Source: Mycobacterium simulans (GTDB lineage Bacteria > Actinomycetota > Actinomycetes > Mycobacteriales > Mycobacteriaceae). Taken from it: a stretch of DNA of 37,790 nucleotides. Position 1 is the first letter of the stretch, and each line of letters begins with the position of its first letter. Position numbers and translations under genes: made by a program. The notes under the pieces were generated by a model. The model ran no database searches and was not told the origin of the DNA. It saw only the letters and a program-made list of their open reading frames with translations. Shown here piece after piece: positions 1 through 12,085 of the stretch. The stretch spans positions 1,619,305 through 1,657,094 of the forward strand of contig NZ_OCVX01000003.1 in NCBI RefSeq assembly GCF_900232995.1, read 5' to 3'.

Positions 1-653
1 CCGACGGCACCCTGCATGAAGGATGCCTGCCCGTTCTGGCCGATCCCGCCGGCCCCGCCGGCACCGCCGTTGCCGAACAGCCAGGCGTTGCCACCGGGAC
101 CGCCGGCACCGCCGGCCTGGCCCGTGAAAAGGCCGCGCCCGCCGGCCCCACCCGCTCCGCCGTTGCCCCATAGCAGTCCCGCGTCACCACCGCGACCGCC
201 GGCCTGGCCCGCTGCCCCCGGTGCGCCGTTGCCGCCGTTACCCCATAGCCATCCGGCGTTGCCGCCGGCCTGGCCGGGCGAGATCCCGTTGGCGCCGTCG
301 CCGATCAGTGCGCGCCCCGTCAGGGCTAGGGATGGCGCGTTGACCAGATCTAGGAGCTGCTGCTCAGCCACGTTGGTCGCCTCGGCGGCCGCATACGCGC
401 CCACACCCCCCTGGAGGTTGCGCACAAACTGGTCATGAAACCGTGCCACCTGCGCGCTGAGCGCCTGATAATCCTGGGCGTGCGCCCCGAAAACCGCCGC
501 GATGGCCGCCGACCCCTCGTCGCTGCCTGCCGCCGCCCCCGCCGTCGTGGAGAATGCGGCTGCCGCATTAGCCGCGCTAACCGCCGAGCCGATGCCCGCC
601 AAATCGGCTGCCGCCGCGTTGATCATCTCTGGTACGGCGTAGACAAACGACAT
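1..653 (-). CDS. PE_PGRS family protein, 5' part (runs off window start)
   Basis: Reading the minus strand from ATG at 653 gives [20 protein letters not shown], a typical PE domain of about 95 residues, then the linker with [21 protein letters not shown], then glycine-rich PGRS repeats (GGNGG/GGAGG types with LLWGNGG and WLFGNGG blocks). About 217 codons are present; the 3' end lies beyond base 1. PE proteins are type VII (mostly ESX-5) substrates exported to the cell surface; PGRS function is poorly defined. AGTAGGAGAGACAG directly precedes the start and supplies a Shine-Dalgarno. A TAACCT hexamer at 694-689 (minus strand) could be its -10. It lies 161 bp downstream of the giant PPE gene on the same strand but appears to have its own promoter. 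Which PE_PGRS orthologue it is cannot be decided from this fragment. Confidence 0.93.
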   Translation of the reverse strand, partial: MSFVYAVPEMINAAAADLAGIGSAVSAANAAAAFSTTAGAAAGSDEGSAAIAAVFGAHAQDYQALSAQVARFHDQFVRNLQGGVGAYAAAEATNVAEQQLLDLVNAPSLALTGRALIGDGANGISPGQAGGNAGWLWGNGGNGAPGAAGQAGGRGGDAGLLWGNGGAGGAGGRGLFTGQAGGAGGPGGNAWLFGNGGAGGAGGIGQNGQASFMQGAV

Positions 654-814
654 CTGTCTCTCCTACTACTTGCTCGTAGGGCTCTTGTAGGTTATTCCGA
701 CCGACCCTCGCGCGGACTCAAATGCGTTCATCCTGCCGGGGCGGCCTTCGGCAGACATTCGGAAGTCATGAAATGCGCTGGTCGCAGTGGCTGCGGCGCG
801 ATTCCACACCCGGG

Positions 815-3800
815 TCATGACCCCACCCCGTTGTTGAAGAAGCCGGACAGCCGCGTGCCAATGTTGCCGAAGCCGGAAACGTACGCCTGCATCAACAGGT
901 CCAGCACGCTCGCGTTGTAAAAGCCTGAGAGGGAGTTGCCCAAGTTCGCAAAGCCCGATTGCAGGTTGCCGAAGTTTTCGAAGCCGGAATTTCCGTAACC
1001 AGCAACATTGAAGAACCCCGAGTTCTGGCTGAAGGCGTTTCCGATACCCGATAGAGCGCCAGCGGCGTCATTGAAGAAGCCTGATACGCCACCGGCCCCG
1101 GAGTTGAAGAAGCCGGACGACGGGGAACTGCTCGAATTGAAGAATCCCGGAGTTTGCTGCCAGCCGAAGCCGAAGCTGAAGGGGCCCACGGAGCCGGCGC
1201 CGGGATCAAAGCGTTGCGAGAGAACCATGTCTATCGGGGTTTCGGGGTTAAGCTCGCTCAGATCGCCTGTGAATGGGCCGATGTGTTGGGTGGTTATCAG
1301 TTGTGTCTCCGTGAAACCGAATAGGCAGTTGCCGGTAAAGGGGTCGAATAAGGTACAGATGAATACTTCCAAGCTGATGGGTATCGAGAATTCTTCAACG
1401 GTGAACATTTCCTGCGTGACGGCATTGATGGCGCCGCGGATAGGTATTTCGATATTGCTATCGACAGCGTAGCTCCACGAGATTTCGGGAATGGTGGTCT
1501 GGTAGGCGAAACCGCCTAGGCCCTGGTAGTCGCCTCGCCAGAAGGCGCCGTTGCTGTAATTGCCCGAAATGAAGAAGCCGGTGTCGACATTGCCGGAGTT
1601 TCCGACCCCCGTGTTGGAGTTGCCTGTGTTGAAGTAGCCGGTGTTGTAGCTGCCGGGGTTGAAGCCACCGGTGTTGTAGTTGCCTGTGTTGAAGCTGCCG
1701 GTATTGGTGTTGCCTATGTTGTAGAGGCCGGTGTTGTAGTCGCCGGCGTTGCCGATGCCGGTGTTGACGAGGCCGGTGTTGAAGAAGCCCGTATTGGTGC
1801 TGCCGGCGTTGCCGATGCCGGTGTTGTAGCTGCCGGAGTTTCCGATGCCCCAGTTGCCGGTGCCCGAGTTGAAGAAGCCGATGTTGTCGGTGCCCGAGTT
1901 GAACAAGCCGAAGTTGCCGCTGCCCGTGTTAAAGGCGCCGAATCCCACTTTCATGTCGCCGCTAAGGCCAATGCCGATGTTTGCGTTGCCGGTGTTGCCA
2001 ATGCCGATGTTTGCGTTGCCGGTGTTGCCGAAGCCGATGTTGAAGCTGCCGGTGTTCCCAAAGCCGAGATTTTGGACGGCGGCCGTCAGCGCGGGGCCTG
2101 AGTTTCCGAATCCGATGTTTACGCTGCCGATGTTTCCGCTGCCGAGGTTATAGCTGCCGATGTTCCCGCTGCCGAAGTTGTAGCTGCCGAGGTTGCCGCT
2201 GCCGAGGTTCCCGAGTCCGAGGTTTGCCAGACCCAGGTTTAAGGTCGCCGCGCTCGGCCCGTCCTGCAACCACCCGGCCAGGTTGGGGCCGACGTTGTAG
2301 ACGCCCGAGCCATTGGCCGGAGTTTCGAGGCTTCCAAGGCCCGTGTTGAACAGGCCCGAGACGGTGTTGCCCAAGTTCGCCCAGCCCGATTGCAGCGAAC
2401 CGTAGTTTTGGAATCCGGAGTTTCCAATGGCCGCGGTGGCGACATTGTAGAAGCCCGAATTGTTGCCGAAGTTTTGCAAGCCCGAGGCGCTGCCGGTGCC
2501 CCAGTTCAGGAAGCCCGACGACGGGCCGGTCGTGGCGTTGAAAAAGCCCGGTTGCGGCGCAAGGTTGATGAGCGGGATGTGGGCGGGGCCCGAGCCGCCG
2601 GTGCCCACGATGTGTATGACGGTTGAGCCGTCAGGATTTCCGATGTTGATGTTCACCGCGGGTTGGGCGCCAAAGGTGATGACGATGGGCGTGTTCAAGG
2701 GTGCCGAGTCATCGCCGCCGTGAATATGGATGGGGCCCATCGGAGCAGTGATTGTGCCCTCGAATATGCCCAAATCGAGGTTTCCTCTGGCGTTGATTAC
2801 CGGAATAGTGATGGCGGGAATGGAAATGTCGGTGATGGTGCCAACGATGGGTATGTTGACGGGAACGTCGACAGTGAGGAATGCGGACATTCTGTCAACC
2901 GAAATGGTGTAGCTGGCCGCCAACAGCCCCTGCCTGTCGGCGCGCCAGAAGAAGCCGTTGTTCTCGTTCCCGCGGATGAAGCCGCCGGTGCCAAAGTTGC
3001 CGGCGTTTGCGATGCCGGTGTTGTAGTTGCCGGTGTTGTAGGAGCCGGTGTTGTAGTCACCCGGGTTGCTGGTGCCGGTGTTGTAGTTGCCGGTGTTGTA
3101 GGAGCCGGTGTTGTAGTCACCCGGGTTGCTGGCGCCGGTGTTGAAGTTGCCGGTGTTGAAGAAGCCCGTGTTGTAGGTGCCCGCATTTCCAATGCCGGCG
3201 TTGCCGGTGCCGGAGTTGCCGATGCCGAAGTTGCCAGTGCCCGAGTTCCCGATGCCGACGTTGTCGGTGCCCGAGTTCAAGAGGCCGATATTGCCGGTGC
3301 CCGAGTTCAGGGCGCCGAAACCGATCTGGCCAGTGCCGGTGAGCCCGATGCCGATGTTGCCGTCACCGGTGTTGCCGAAGCCAAAGTTGCCGCTGCCGGT
3401 GTTGCCGAAGCCGATGTTATGGCTGCCGTTGTTCCCGAAGCCGATGTTGCTGCTGCCCAGGTTACCGAATCCGAAGTTGTTGCTACCCAGGTCGCCGAAA
3501 CCGAAGTTTGCCGCACCGTTGTTTCCGAGGCCGAAGTTGTAGGCGCCGATGTTGCCGCTGCCCAGGTTGAAGTCCCCGAGGTTTCCGCTGCCCACGTTTA
3601 ATTGGCCTAGGTCCGCAAGACCCAGGTTCAAGATTGTTGTCCCGGTCGGGCCGCGGAACACGCCCGCCAGGTCGGTGCCGGTGGTTGACCAGCCCGATAC
3701 GTTGGCCGCCGTCGTCAGGCTCGCCGTGCTGGTGTTGTGGAAGCCCGAGGCGACGTTGCCCAAGTTTGCCCAGCCCGATTGAAGTGAGCCGAGGTTTTGC

Positions 3801-6800
3801 AAGCCCGAGTTTCCAGCACTTCCCAAACTACTGTTCCAGAAGCCCGAGTTGTTGCCGCCGATGTTTCCGAAGCCAGATGCTGAACCGGTGCCGGAGTTGA
3901 AGAAGCCCGACGAGGGGCTGGAACTCGAGTTTCCGAAGCCCGGGGCGGGCGGCATGTCGAGAAGCACGATTCTGATGGGGCCAAAGCCGCTGCGGATTGC
4001 GATCGGCAGCGAGGTAGTTGGTCCGCCGATGGTGACATCGATCACCGGCAGGGTACCGGTAATGGGCGGAATGATGATGGGTCCGATGGTGTAGTCGGCG
4101 ATTCCGGCGCCATTGATGACGATGGGTGAAATGGTGAACCCGTCGTCGAGAGCAAAGTTGCTGAGATCCAGGTAGATCGGGATATTAATGGGGATGTTTA
4201 GATCCAAGTTCACCAGCGGGAATTCAGGAATGTTGATTTCAGCGTGAGCCCCCCACAGCCCCTGGTAATCGCCGCGCCATAAGACGCCGTTACTATAGTT
4301 ACCCGCGTTGAAGGCGCCGGTGTTGACATTGCCCGAGTTTGCCAGCCCGGTGTTGGTGCTGCCGGTGTTGTAGATGCCGGTGTTATAGCTTCCCGCGTTG
4401 GCGATGCCCGTGTTGGTGCTGCCGGTGTTGTAGCTGCCGGTGTTGTAGTTGCCCGGGTTGGCTATGCCGGTGTTGGTGCTGCCGGTGTTGTAGCTGCCGG
4501 TGTTGTAGCTTCCCGCGTTGGCGATGCCCGTGTTTCCGGTGCCCGGGTTCCACAGGCCCCAGTTTCCGGTGCCCGAGTTCCCGATGCCCATATTGTCGAT
4601 GCCTGGGTTGCCGATGCCCCAGTTTCCGGTGCCCGAGTTGAACAACCCGATGTTTCCGGTGCCCGAGTTGAACAGGCCGACGTTGCCGGCGCCCGAGTTG
4701 AACAGGCCGATGTTGCCGCTGCCCGAGTTCAGGGCGCCGAAACCGATCTGGCCAGTGCCCGTGAGCCCGATGCCGATGTTGTTGTCGCCGGTGTTCGCAA
4801 ACCCGATGTTGTTGTTACCGGTGTTCGCGAAGCCGAGGTTGTTGCTGCCCGCGTTCCCGAAGCCGAGGTTGTAGTTGCCCAAGTTTCCGGGTCCGATGTT
4901 GCCGCTGCCGGTATTGCCGAAGCCGAAGTCGTGGCTGCCGATGTTGCCGCTGCCGAAGTTTGCGGTGCCGACGTTTCCGTAGCCGAAGTTGAAGGCGCCA
5001 ATGTTGCCGCTGCCGATGTTGCCGTTGCCGACATTTGCCAAGCCCCAGTTAGTCAGCGGGTTGGCAAGGACGAGACCCGCGAGGTTGGTGCTGGTGTTCG
5101 TGCTCGTATTGAGGAAGCCCGAGACTGTGTTACCGAAGTTGGACACGCCCGACACCAACTCGCCGAAGTTTTGATAGCCCGAAATTCCCGAGGTGCCAGA
5201 GCCGAGGTTGAAGAAGCCGGAAATGTTGCCGCCAACATTTCCGAAGCCCGATACTGTCCCGCTGCCGGAGTTGAAGAATCCCGACGACGGCGTGCTGGTC
5301 GTGTTTCCGAATCCGGGACCGGCCGGGACGTCGATGGGCGGGGGCCTGACAGGGAGCAGGCCGCCGGTGCCACCGATATCGATCAGGGGGCCCGGGCCGG
5401 TACCGATATTCACGCCGATCGGGGGCAGGGCGATCGTGATCGTAGAGATAGTGATCGGCGCGACATCGATGAGCCTCGCCGGAATGCCGCCGAAAAACTC
5501 CGCATCGACAACGACCAACGGGAGGGTGAAGGACGGGACGGTGACGGTACCAAGTGTGCCGCTGATGGGGATATCGAGGTAGATCGGTACATGGAGGTTC
5601 ACGGGGATGGCGGTGTCGGGGATGGTGCTGGTGCTGCTATAGCCCGACAGCCCCTGGTAATCGCCCCGCCAGAAGAGCCCGTTACTGTAGCTGCCGGAGA
5701 TGAATGCGCCGGTGTCGACATTGCCCGAGTTCGCCAGGCCGGTGTTGTAGTTGCCGGTGTTGAGGTAGCCGGTGTTGTAGGAGCCCGGGTTGAGGCCCCC
5801 GGTGTTGAAACTTCCCACGTTGAAGCTGCCGGTGTTGTAGTTGCCCGCGTTGCCGAGGCCGGTGTTGACGTTGCCGGAGTTGAAGAACCCGGTGTTGGTG
5901 CTGCCGGTGTTGCCTAAGCCGGTGTTGGTGCTGCCGGTGTTGCCGATTCCGAAGTTGCCAGTGCCCGAGTTGCCGATGCCGACGTTGTTGGTGCCGGAGT
6001 TGAATAGGCCGATGTTGCCGGTGCCCGAGTTCAGGGCACCGAAGCCGATCTGGCCAGTGCCGGTAAACCCGATGCCGAAGTTGTTGTTGCCGGTGTTGCC
6101 GAAGCCGACGTTGCCGTCACCGGTGTTGCCGAAGCCGATGTTGGCGCTGCCGGTGTTGCCGAAGCCGATGTTGTGGCTGCCGGTGTTGCCGAAGCCGAAG
6201 TTGCTGCTGCCGATGTTGCCGAAGCCGAGGTTCGCATCGCCGAGGGCACCGAAGCCGAAATTGTAATCACCCAGGTTTCCGAACCCCAGGTTGTATGCGC
6301 CGATATTCCCCAATCCCAGGTTGAACATCGACGCGCCGGCCACCTGGCTGTGGAAGAAGCCCGCGAGGTTGCTGCCGATGTTTTCCATACCCGAGACGCT
6401 GGCCGGCGTTCCGATGCCGGTATTGAAAAAGCCCGAAACGGTGTTGCCCAGGTTCGCCAGCCCCGATTGCAGCGCACTGTGGTTTCTGAAGCCCGAGGTT
6501 CCGAAGTTCGCGACGTTCTCAACGCCCGAGATGTTGGCGCCGATGTTGGCGATGCCCGATACGGTTCCGGTCCCGCGGTTGAAAAAGCCGGAGGACGGGC
6601 TGGTGGTGGAGTTGAAGAAGCCAGTGGTGGCCGGGATGTTGACCAGCGTCCAGTCGACGGGGCCGACGCTGGCCGTGAAGGGGACCCGCACCACGGTTGA
6701 ACCCTCGGGGTCTCCTATGTTGAACGAGATCGAGAGGCCTAAAGCCTTGATTGGCGGCACGGTGACGGAATTGATTTCGCCGTGCGCGATTGGGAGTGCC

Positions 6801-9800
6801 CCGATGGGGACGCTGGAACCGAAGTTGACGTCCCGAAGAGTGATGCCGCTGAAGAGCGTCTCGGTGACGCTGGCTGTAATGGGGATATTGATGGGAACAT
6901 TCACGTCGACATGTGCGGGAATTTCGGGAACGTGGATCGTGTAATTAGCGCCCCACAGGCCCTGGTAATCGCCCTTCCACAAGAGCCCGTTGCTGTAGTT
7001 GCCGGAGATGAACGCGCCGGTGTCGACATTGCCCGAGTTCGCCAGGCCGGTGTTGTAATTGCCGGTGTTGAGGTAGCCGGTGTTGTAGGAGCCCGGGTTG
7101 AAGCCGCCCGTGTTGAAACTTCCCACGTTGAAGCTGCCGGTGTTGTAGTTGCCCGCGTTGCCGATGCCGGTGTTGACGTTGCCGGAGTTGAAGAAACCGG
7201 TGTTGACGCCGCCGGAGTTGAAGATGCCGGTGTTGGCGCTGCCGGTGTTGCCCATGCCGGAGTTGCCGCTGCCGGTGTTGCCGATGCCGACGTTGCCGGT
7301 GCCCGAGTTGCCGATGCCGACGTTGTTGGTGCCGGAGTTGAATAGGCCGATGTTGCCGGTGCCCGAGTTCAGGGCGCCGAAGCCGATCTGGCCAGCACCG
7401 GTGAGCCCGATGCCGTAATTGTTGTCGCCGGTGTTGCCAAATCCGACGTTGTTGTTGCCCGTGTTGCCGAAGCCGATGTTGCCGCTACCGGTATTGCCGA
7501 AGCCGATGTTGCCGTTGCCGGAGTTGCCGAATCCGCAGTTGTTGTTGCCCAGGTCGCCAAAACCAACGTTCGCGTTGCCGAGGTTTCCGCTGCCGAAGTT
7601 AAAACTTCCGAGGTTTCCGCTGCCTACGTTCAGTTGCCCGAGGTTTCCGAAACCCAGGTTGAACGTCGACATCCCCGCCACCTGGTCGTGGAAGAAGCCG
7701 ACGAGGTTGCTGCCGGTGTTGTAAAGACCCGAGACATTGCCCGGCACCGCGAGGCCCGCCAGGCTGGTGTTGGACAAGCCCGAGACGCTGTTACCCAAGT
7801 TTGCCCAGCCCGATTGCAGCGAGCCGAAGTTTGCGAAGCCCGAGTTTCCCATTGCGCTTCCAAAGCCGCTGTTCCAGATGCCCGAACTGTTACCGCCGAA
7901 GTTTTGGAAACCAGATGTGCCACCGGTGCCCGAGTGGAAGAATCCCGACGAGGGGCTGGTAGTCGAATTTCCGAAGCCGGGACCCGCCGGAATGTTGAGG
8001 AACGTAATCGTGCCGCCCTCGAGGGCGCCGACAATGCTGATGGGGAGGGTAACGTCTGGTCCGCCAATGGTCAGTGTGACCGTGGGAGCAATAACACTTG
8101 AAGCGCCGAGAACGACGGGGCCAAAAAAGAAAAGACCGCCCAGGTAGTCGATTCGAGGGAAAACCGACCCAGGTACCGTGAGAGGTATGGTCATGCCGCC
8201 CAGGATCATTACCTGATTTACGGGCATAATCATCTGCATGTTTATGGGCATGTAGGGAATAGTTACCGAGAGATTGATGGCAATCTGGCCCTGATTATCG
8301 CCTAACATGAAGAAGCCGTTGTTGAAGTTGCCCGTGTTGAAAGCGCCCGTGTTAACGTCGCCCATGTTGAAAATGCCGGTGTTAATGTCGCCCGGATTGA
8401 AGTAGCCGGTGTTGGTGTTACCCGGGTTTGAGCACGCTGAGGTGGTGGTGGCCGCGTTTGAGCTGCCGGTGTTGTAACTGCCGGTGTTGTAAAAGCCCGT
8501 GTTGACGGTGCCGGCGTTGTAGAAGCCCGTGTTGTACTGGCCCGCGTTGCCGATGCCCGTGTTTCCGGTGCCGGGGTTCTCGACGCCCCAGTTTCCGATA
8601 CCTGCGTTCAGGAGGCCCCAGTTCCCAGTGCCCGAGTTCGCGATGCCGACATTTCCAGTGCCCGCGTTGAAGAAACCTATGTTGTTGGTGCCTGAGTTGA
8701 AGAGACCGATGTTGCCGGTGCCCGAGTTCAGGCCGCCGAAGCCCACCAGGTTGCTGCCGGTAAACCCGATGCCGAAGTTGTTGTTGCCGGTGTTGGCGAA
8801 GCCGGTGTTGCCGCTGCCGGTGTTGCCGAAGCCGATGTTGTTGTTGCCGGTGTTGGCGAAGCCGATGTTGCCGTTGCCGGCGTTGCCGAAGCCGAAGTTG
8901 TGGCTGCCCAGGTTGCCGAAACCGAGGTTTGCGTCGCCGAGGTTGCCGCTACCGAAGTTCTGGCTGCCGCTGTTGCCGTCACCGAAGACGTTATAGCTGC
9001 CGAGGTTTCCGCTGCCGAGGATGTTGTAGTCGCCGAGGTTTCCGCTGCCGAAGATGTTGTAGTTGCCGATGTTTGCGTTGCCGAGGATGTTCCCGACGCC
9101 CTCATTTGCGAAGCCTAGGTTGAGCAGTGTTGTGCGGAGGAAGAAGCCCGACACGTTGTTTCCGGCGTTAAAGACGCCCGAGACATAGGCCGGCGTCGCG
9201 ATGTTCACCAAGCTCAAGTTGAGGAGGCCCGATATGGTGTTGCCCGAGTTCAACAGGCCCGATTCCAGCACCCCGATGTTTGCAAAGCCTGAGTTACCGA
9301 TTGCCCCTAATGAAGAGTTGAAGAACCCAGAATTGTTGGCGCCGAAGTTAAAGAAACCCGACGCGCCACCGGCACCGCTGTTGAAAAAGCCCGACGACGG
9401 GACTGTGCTCGAGTTACCGAAGCCTGGGCCCCCAAAAAGAAGGCCCTGGTGATCGCCTCTCCACAAGATGCCGTTGCTGTAGTTGCCGTAGATGAAAGCG
9501 CCGGTGTTGACATCGCCCGAGTTGGCGAAGCCGGTGTTGTAGTTGCCGGTGTTGAAGTAGCCAGTGTTGTAATCGCCGCTGTTGAAGCCGCCGGTATTGC
9601 TGCTGCCCGGGTTGAAGCTGCCGGTATTGTAGTTGCCCGTGTTGCCGATGCCGGTATTGGCAATGCCGGCGTTAAAAAAGCCCGTGTTGGTGATACCCGA
9701 ATTGCCAATTCCAGTGTTGTAACTGCCCGAGTTTCCGACGCCGAAGTTTCCGGTGCCCGTGTTGCCGATGCCAATGTTGCCGGTGCCCGAGTTGAACAAG

Positions 9801-10777
9801 CCGATATTGCCGGTGTCCGAGTTCAGGCCGCCGAACCCTGCCAGGTTGCTGCCGGTAAGCCCGATGCCGAAGTTGTTGTTGCCGGTGTTGGCAAACCCGG
9901 TGTTGCCGAAGCCGAAGTTTCCCAAGCCAAAGTTGCCGCTGCCGGTGTTGCCGAAGCCGATGTTGTGGTTGCCCGTGTTGCCGAAGCCGATGTTGCCGCT
10001 GCCGGTGTTGCCGAAGCCGATGTTGCTGCTGCCGATGTTTGCGGAACCAAAGTTGTAGGCGCCGACATTCGCGTTGCCGATATTGGGGAAGCCGACGTTG
10101 GCGAAGCCGAGGTTGAAGGCCGTCGGGCTCAGCAAGGTGGCGGCTGCTGCCGGGGCGGCTCCAGGTCCGGTGGCTGGCGGCGCGCTGGCAGCGGCGGTGT
10201 TGGCCAGGCTAGCGCCGACCGCAGTCGCAGCGCCGCCCACCTGGTTCTGCAGGTTCGCCAGCAACCCGGCGGCGAACGGCGTCAACTCCGAGACGGCGCC
10301 CGAAGCCGCGGCATGGTAGCCCAACATTGCGGCCACATCCTGGGCCCACATCTGTTCGTACTGAGCCTCAATAGCTGCTATGGCCGGCGCGTTTTGGCCT
10401 AGCAGGTTTGAGAGCACCAGCGACACAAACTGCGAGCGGTTGGCCGAGATGACCGAAGGGCGAACCGTCGCGGCCAGTGCTGCCTCGAACGCGGCCGCCG
10501 TCACGCGGACCTGCGTTGCCGCTTGTTCGGCCTGTATCGTCGCCGCGCTCAGCCACTCGAGATAGGGTGCCGCCGCGCGCGTCATTGCCGCCGACGCCGC
10601 CCCCTGCCATGAGAAGCCCGTCAGGCCCGAAATCACCGACGAAAACGAGGCCGCGGCGGAACCCAACTCGGTGCCCAGACCCTGCCAGCCAGCCGCTGCA
10701 TTCAGCATCGGTTCCAATCCGGCGCCGAAAAACAGGCGCGCCGAATTGATCTCTGGGGGCAGCACCGTGTAATTCAT
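815..10777 (-). CDS. Giant PPE-MPTR family protein, 3320 aa
   Basis: The N-terminal PPE domain spans roughly residues 1-175, with LPPEINSA at 6-13, a WxG motif (W57-Q-G59), and the conserved [19 protein letters not shown] region. The remainder is MPTR, tandem NxGxGNxG pentapeptides, as in the largest mycobacterial PPE proteins. The tract is divided into about seven modules of roughly 440 residues. Most modules run: [12 protein letters not shown], a degenerate NSGFxNxG stretch, a long MPTR run, [13 protein letters not shown], then an IP-rich beta-like insert without pentapeptides. DYQGL-like markers are encoded near 9446, 8293, 6960, 5653, 4260, 2930 and 1522. The first module lacks the insert. 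ATG at 10777 follows AAGGACTGGG. The protein is presumably secreted or surface-bound through ESX-5; its function is unknown. Several H37Rv PPE-MPTR proteins reach 3,000-3,700 residues, so the length is not aberrant. No frame break interrupts the 10 kb ORF. Confidence 0.95.
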   Translation of the reverse strand: MNYTVLPPEINSARLFFGAGLEPMLNAAAGWQGLGTELGSAAASFSSVISGLTGFSWQGAASAAMTRAAAPYLEWLSAATIQAEQAATQVRVTAAAFEAALAATVRPSVISANRSQFVSLVLSNLLGQNAPAIAAIEAQYEQMWAQDVAAMLGYHAAASGAVSELTPFAAGLLANLQNQVGGAATAVGASLANTAAASAPPATGPGAAPAAAATLLSPTAFNLGFANVGFPNIGNANVGAYNFGSANIGSSNIGFGNTGSGNIGFGNTGNHNIGFGNTGSGNFGLGNFGFGNTGFANTGNNNFGIGLTGSNLAGFGGLNSDTGNIGLFNSGTGNIGIGNTGTGNFGVGNSGSYNTGIGNSGITNTGFFNAGIANTGIGNTGNYNTGSFNPGSSNTGGFNSGDYNTGYFNTGNYNTGFANSGDVNTGAFIYGNYSNGILWRGDHQGLLFGGPGFGNSSTVPSSGFFNSGAGGASGFFNFGANNSGFFNSSLGAIGNSGFANIGVLESGLLNSGNTISGLLNLSLVNIATPAYVSGVFNAGNNVSGFFLRTTLLNLGFANEGVGNILGNANIGNYNIFGSGNLGDYNILGSGNLGSYNVFGDGNSGSQNFGSGNLGDANLGFGNLGSHNFGFGNAGNGNIGFANTGNNNIGFGNTGSGNTGFANTGNNNFGIGFTGSNLVGFGGLNSGTGNIGLFNSGTNNIGFFNAGTGNVGIANSGTGNWGLLNAGIGNWGVENPGTGNTGIGNAGQYNTGFYNAGTVNTGFYNTGSYNTGSSNAATTTSACSNPGNTNTGYFNPGDINTGIFNMGDVNTGAFNTGNFNNGFFMLGDNQGQIAINLSVTIPYMPINMQMIMPVNQVMILGGMTIPLTVPGSVFPRIDYLGGLFFFGPVVLGASSVIAPTVTLTIGGPDVTLPISIVGALEGGTITFLNIPAGPGFGNSTTSPSSGFFHSGTGGTSGFQNFGGNSSGIWNSGFGSAMGNSGFANFGSLQSGWANLGNSVSGLSNTSLAGLAVPGNVSGLYNTGSNLVGFFHDQVAGMSTFNLGFGNLGQLNVGSGNLGSFNFGSGNLGNANVGFGDLGNNNCGFGNSGNGNIGFGNTGSGNIGFGNTGNNNVGFGNTGDNNYGIGLTGAGQIGFGALNSGTGNIGLFNSGTNNVGIGNSGTGNVGIGNTGSGNSGMGNTGSANTGIFNSGGVNTGFFNSGNVNTGIGNAGNYNTGSFNVGSFNTGGFNPGSYNTGYLNTGNYNTGLANSGNVDTGAFISGNYSNGLLWKGDYQGLWGANYTIHVPEIPAHVDVNVPINIPITASVTETLFSGITLRDVNFGSSVPIGALPIAHGEINSVTVPPIKALGLSISFNIGDPEGSTVVRVPFTASVGPVDWTLVNIPATTGFFNSTTSPSSGFFNRGTGTVSGIANIGANISGVENVANFGTSGFRNHSALQSGLANLGNTVSGFFNTGIGTPASVSGMENIGSNLAGFFHSQVAGASMFNLGLGNIGAYNLGFGNLGDYNFGFGALGDANLGFGNIGSSNFGFGNTGSHNIGFGNTGSANIGFGNTGDGNVGFGNTGNNNFGIGFTGTGQIGFGALNSGTGNIGLFNSGTNNVGIGNSGTGNFGIGNTGSTNTGLGNTGSTNTGFFNSGNVNTGLGNAGNYNTGSFNVGSFNTGGLNPGSYNTGYLNTGNYNTGLANSGNVDTGAFISGSYSNGLFWRGDYQGLSGYSSTSTIPDTAIPVNLHVPIYLDIPISGTLGTVTVPSFTLPLVVVDAEFFGGIPARLIDVAPITISTITIALPPIGVNIGTGPGPLIDIGGTGGLLPVRPPPIDVPAGPGFGNTTSTPSSGFFNSGSGTVSGFGNVGGNISGFFNLGSGTSGISGYQNFGELVSGVSNFGNTVSGFLNTSTNTSTNLAGLVLANPLTNWGLANVGNGNIGSGNIGAFNFGYGNVGTANFGSGNIGSHDFGFGNTGSGNIGPGNLGNYNLGFGNAGSNNLGFANTGNNNIGFANTGDNNIGIGLTGTGQIGFGALNSGSGNIGLFNSGAGNVGLFNSGTGNIGLFNSGTGNWGIGNPGIDNMGIGNSGTGNWGLWNPGTGNTGIANAGSYNTGSYNTGSTNTGIANPGNYNTGSYNTGSTNTGIANAGSYNTGIYNTGSTNTGLANSGNVNTGAFNAGNYSNGVLWRGDYQGLWGAHAEINIPEFPLVNLDLNIPINIPIYLDLSNFALDDGFTISPIVINGAGIADYTIGPIIIPPITGTLPVIDVTIGGPTTSLPIAIRSGFGPIRIVLLDMPPAPGFGNSSSSPSSGFFNSGTGSASGFGNIGGNNSGFWNSSLGSAGNSGLQNLGSLQSGWANLGNVASGFHNTSTASLTTAANVSGWSTTGTDLAGVFRGPTGTTILNLGLADLGQLNVGSGNLGDFNLGSGNIGAYNFGLGNNGAANFGFGDLGSNNFGFGNLGSSNIGFGNNGSHNIGFGNTGSGNFGFGNTGDGNIGIGLTGTGQIGFGALNSGTGNIGLLNSGTDNVGIGNSGTGNFGIGNSGTGNAGIGNAGTYNTGFFNTGNFNTGASNPGDYNTGSYNTGNYNTGTSNPGDYNTGSYNTGNYNTGIANAGNFGTGGFIRGNENNGFFWRADRQGLLAASYTISVDRMSAFLTVDVPVNIPIVGTITDISIPAITIPVINARGNLDLGIFEGTITAPMGPIHIHGGDDSAPLNTPIVITFGAQPAVNINIGNPDGSTVIHIVGTGGSGPAHIPLINLAPQPGFFNATTGPSSGFLNWGTGSASGLQNFGNNSGFYNVATAAIGNSGFQNYGSLQSGWANLGNTVSGLFNTGLGSLETPANGSGVYNVGPNLAGWLQDGPSAATLNLGLANLGLGNLGSGNLGSYNFGSGNIGSYNLGSGNIGSVNIGFGNSGPALTAAVQNLGFGNTGSFNIGFGNTGNANIGIGNTGNANIGIGLSGDMKVGFGAFNTGSGNFGLFNSGTDNIGFFNSGTGNWGIGNSGSYNTGIGNAGSTNTGFFNTGLVNTGIGNAGDYNTGLYNIGNTNTGSFNTGNYNTGGFNPGSYNTGYFNTGNSNTGVGNSGNVDTGFFISGNYSNGAFWRGDYQGLGGFAYQTTIPEISWSYAVDSNIEIPIRGAINAVTQEMFTVEEFSIPISLEVFICTLFDPFTGNCLFGFTETQLITTQHIGPFTGDLSELNPETPIDMVLSQRFDPGAGSVGPFSFGFGWQQTPGFFNSSSSPSSGFFNSGAGGVSGFFNDAAGALSGIGNAFSQNSGFFNVAGYGNSGFENFGNLQSGFANLGNSLSGFYNASVLDLLMQAYVSGFGNIGTRLSGFFNNGVGS

Positions 10778-11257
10778 CCCAGTCCTTAACGGGATCTCTG
10801 GCGGCGGCCGCGATGGCCGCCGATGCTATCAGATCGTGTTGGGCATGTGTTTGATAATGATCTGCCAACTTTTTGCAAGAAATTGCTGATCAACGGGCTG
10901 GTCTCCAAACGACCGCGAATCGATCGCGCGGAGCCAAAATCCCAAAGATCCCAAGATTCTTGTCACAGCCGATGTGTAGGCAATGTGTAACGGGCGGGCC
11001 TTCGGTAATCGTGTGTTAATCGTGAAATCAGCAGGCCAGGCTGAGGCGATGCCGCCGGTAATCCGGCCTCCGACACCACTACGACCAGTTAGGCGTCCCC
11101 CATACCGATGCACCTGGCGGTTCGGCACTGGCGGCCGCGAGGTAATGCAGTGCTCACCTTGCAAGCTGTCGATATCAGGAAAACTTCATCAACTCCGAAA
11201 CCACCGGCTCCATCTTGTTGACAAACATCGTTCATCGCCAGACGGCTGAGGAGGAGT
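10778..11257. promoter_or_regulatory. Divergent intergenic region between PPE-MPTR gene and PE pseudogene
   Basis: This 480 bp stretch contains no convincing gene. On the PPE (minus) side there is a TAGCAT hexamer at 10828-10823, a candidate -10 that would place the transcript start near 10816. A perfect inverted repeat follows at once: GGCGGCC at 10803-10809 and GGCCGCC at 10815-10821 with a 5-base loop. The ribosome-binding site AAGGA is around 10783-10788. On the plus side GAGGAGGAGT directly precedes the PE pseudogene ATG at 11258. The small ORFs here have no family features. The promoter calls are inferred from motifs alone. Confidence 0.4.
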
Positions 11258-11604
11258 ATGTCGTTCCCAACAGTGTGTCAACAGAGTCACTGGCGGCGGC
11301 CGCGTTGGACGTGGAGCGCATCGGTTGGGCCGTGGCCGTGGCGAACAAGGCTGCCGCGGCGGCGACAACCGGGGTGGTGGCCCCTAATGCCGACCAGGTG
11401 TCGATCGACGTGGCGCCGTTATTAGGTGCGCCGGCACGGAGCGATCAGGTGCTGAGCGCCCAGGCGATGCTGTTTAAGACCAATTTGCCAGCGCGGTGAG
11501 GGGTGGCGCTGGCGCCCATCTAAGCGCCGAATCGGCCAACGTCGAGCGAGCCGTGCTTGGTTTGGTCAACGCCCGGACGCAGGCGTTGCCGGGGCGGCGC
11601 AACA
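11258..11604 (+). pseudogene. Frameshifted and truncated PE (PE_PGRS-type) pseudogene
   Basis: A good Shine-Dalgarno (GAGGAGGAGT) leads into ATG at 11258, encoding MSFPTV, after which the frame is wrong. Removing the two bases TG at 11276-11277, in a GTGTG run, restores MSFPTVSTESLAAAALDVER and a normal PE domain (TTGVVAPNADQVSI, LSAQAMLF). A second break lies at 11476-11477, where one base seems to be missing after TTT. Shifting there continues as DQFASAVRGGAGAHLSAES and then ANVERAVLGLVNARTQALPGR, the classic PE to PGRS linker. Homology ends near 11604 and no PGRS repeats follow. It was therefore a PE_PGRS-like gene, now carrying two frameshifts and lacking its repeat domain. It is divergent from the giant PPE gene. 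Confidence 0.85.
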
Positions 11605-11733
11605 CCACCCGCCCAGCCGCCTCGACGCACAACAACAGTGCGATTTCCCACCCCAACGAGTGGACGTCGTTGTTCGCCTTACAGCGCTCCTCCTCGCGTC
11701 GCATGTGGCTCGGGCCCGCCCGAAATCGTGGGA

Positions 11734-12072
11734 CTAGTTGTCCGGCGCCTGTGCGGTCTCCAATGCGACCGCGCGGGCGAGTCGGGCATAGCGCAACTCC
11801 AGATCCTTGAACCGCATGTAGGTGCTCAGTGTGGTGAAACTGAACGCCATGATCAGCGCGTAGAGCATCAGGTCGGTGCCGCGGCGCCCCCCGAACCAGG
11901 CCGCGACCACCGTAGTGTCGTCGGGTCGCAGCACGGCATAGATCCCCGCCAGCACGAATACGACATAGCCGACCTTGACCCAGGCCCGAGCCCGCGCGCT
12001 GCGGCGGGACCGCAACAGGAAGACCAACAGCGCCATGATCGACCCGATCAACAGCACCTGGATCCAGTTCAT
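11734..12072 (-). CDS. DUF2304 small membrane protein, partner of PpgS (Rv3632-like)
   Basis: The 112-residue protein has about three hydrophobic segments (near residues 4-20, 33-50 and 66-84), with an arginine-rich stretch (RSRRSARARAW) after the first and a charged C-terminal tail. It matches DUF2304 membrane proteins encoded next to family-2 glycosyltransferases. In M. tuberculosis the equivalent Rv3632 is reported to enhance the polyprenyl-phosphate N-acetylgalactosamine synthase Rv3631. It starts at ATG 12072, 13 bp after the ppgS stop, so the two are almost certainly one transcript. Recognition rests on the sequence pattern and its position next to ppgS; enzymatic activity of its own is not expected. 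Confidence 0.85.
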   Translation of the reverse strand: MNWIQVLLIGSIMALLVFLLRSRRSARARAWVKVGYVVFVLAGIYAVLRPDDTTVVAAWFGGRRGTDLMLYALIMAFSFTTLSTYMRFKDLELRYARLARAVALETAQAPDN

Positions 12073-12085
12073 CTTGTGGTCCTTT

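Noticed and set aside
1..438. Proline-rich plus-strand ORF at the window start
   Set aside because: It is the antisense reading of PGRS repeats; the minus strand gives a clear PE_PGRS protein.
2663..3601. Plus-strand ORF of 312 codons (and similar ORFs around 4931-5917 and 9449-10402) within the PPE gene
   Set aside because: They lie antisense to the MPTR repeats, consist of low-complexity repeats mirroring the pentapeptides (AGVVVAGV and similar), have no ribosome-binding site and no family resemblance.
1522..9450. Repeats considered as a CRISPR array
   Set aside because: The repeats are coding (NxGxGNxG), without constant direct repeats separated by unique spacers of uniform length, and no cas genes are present.
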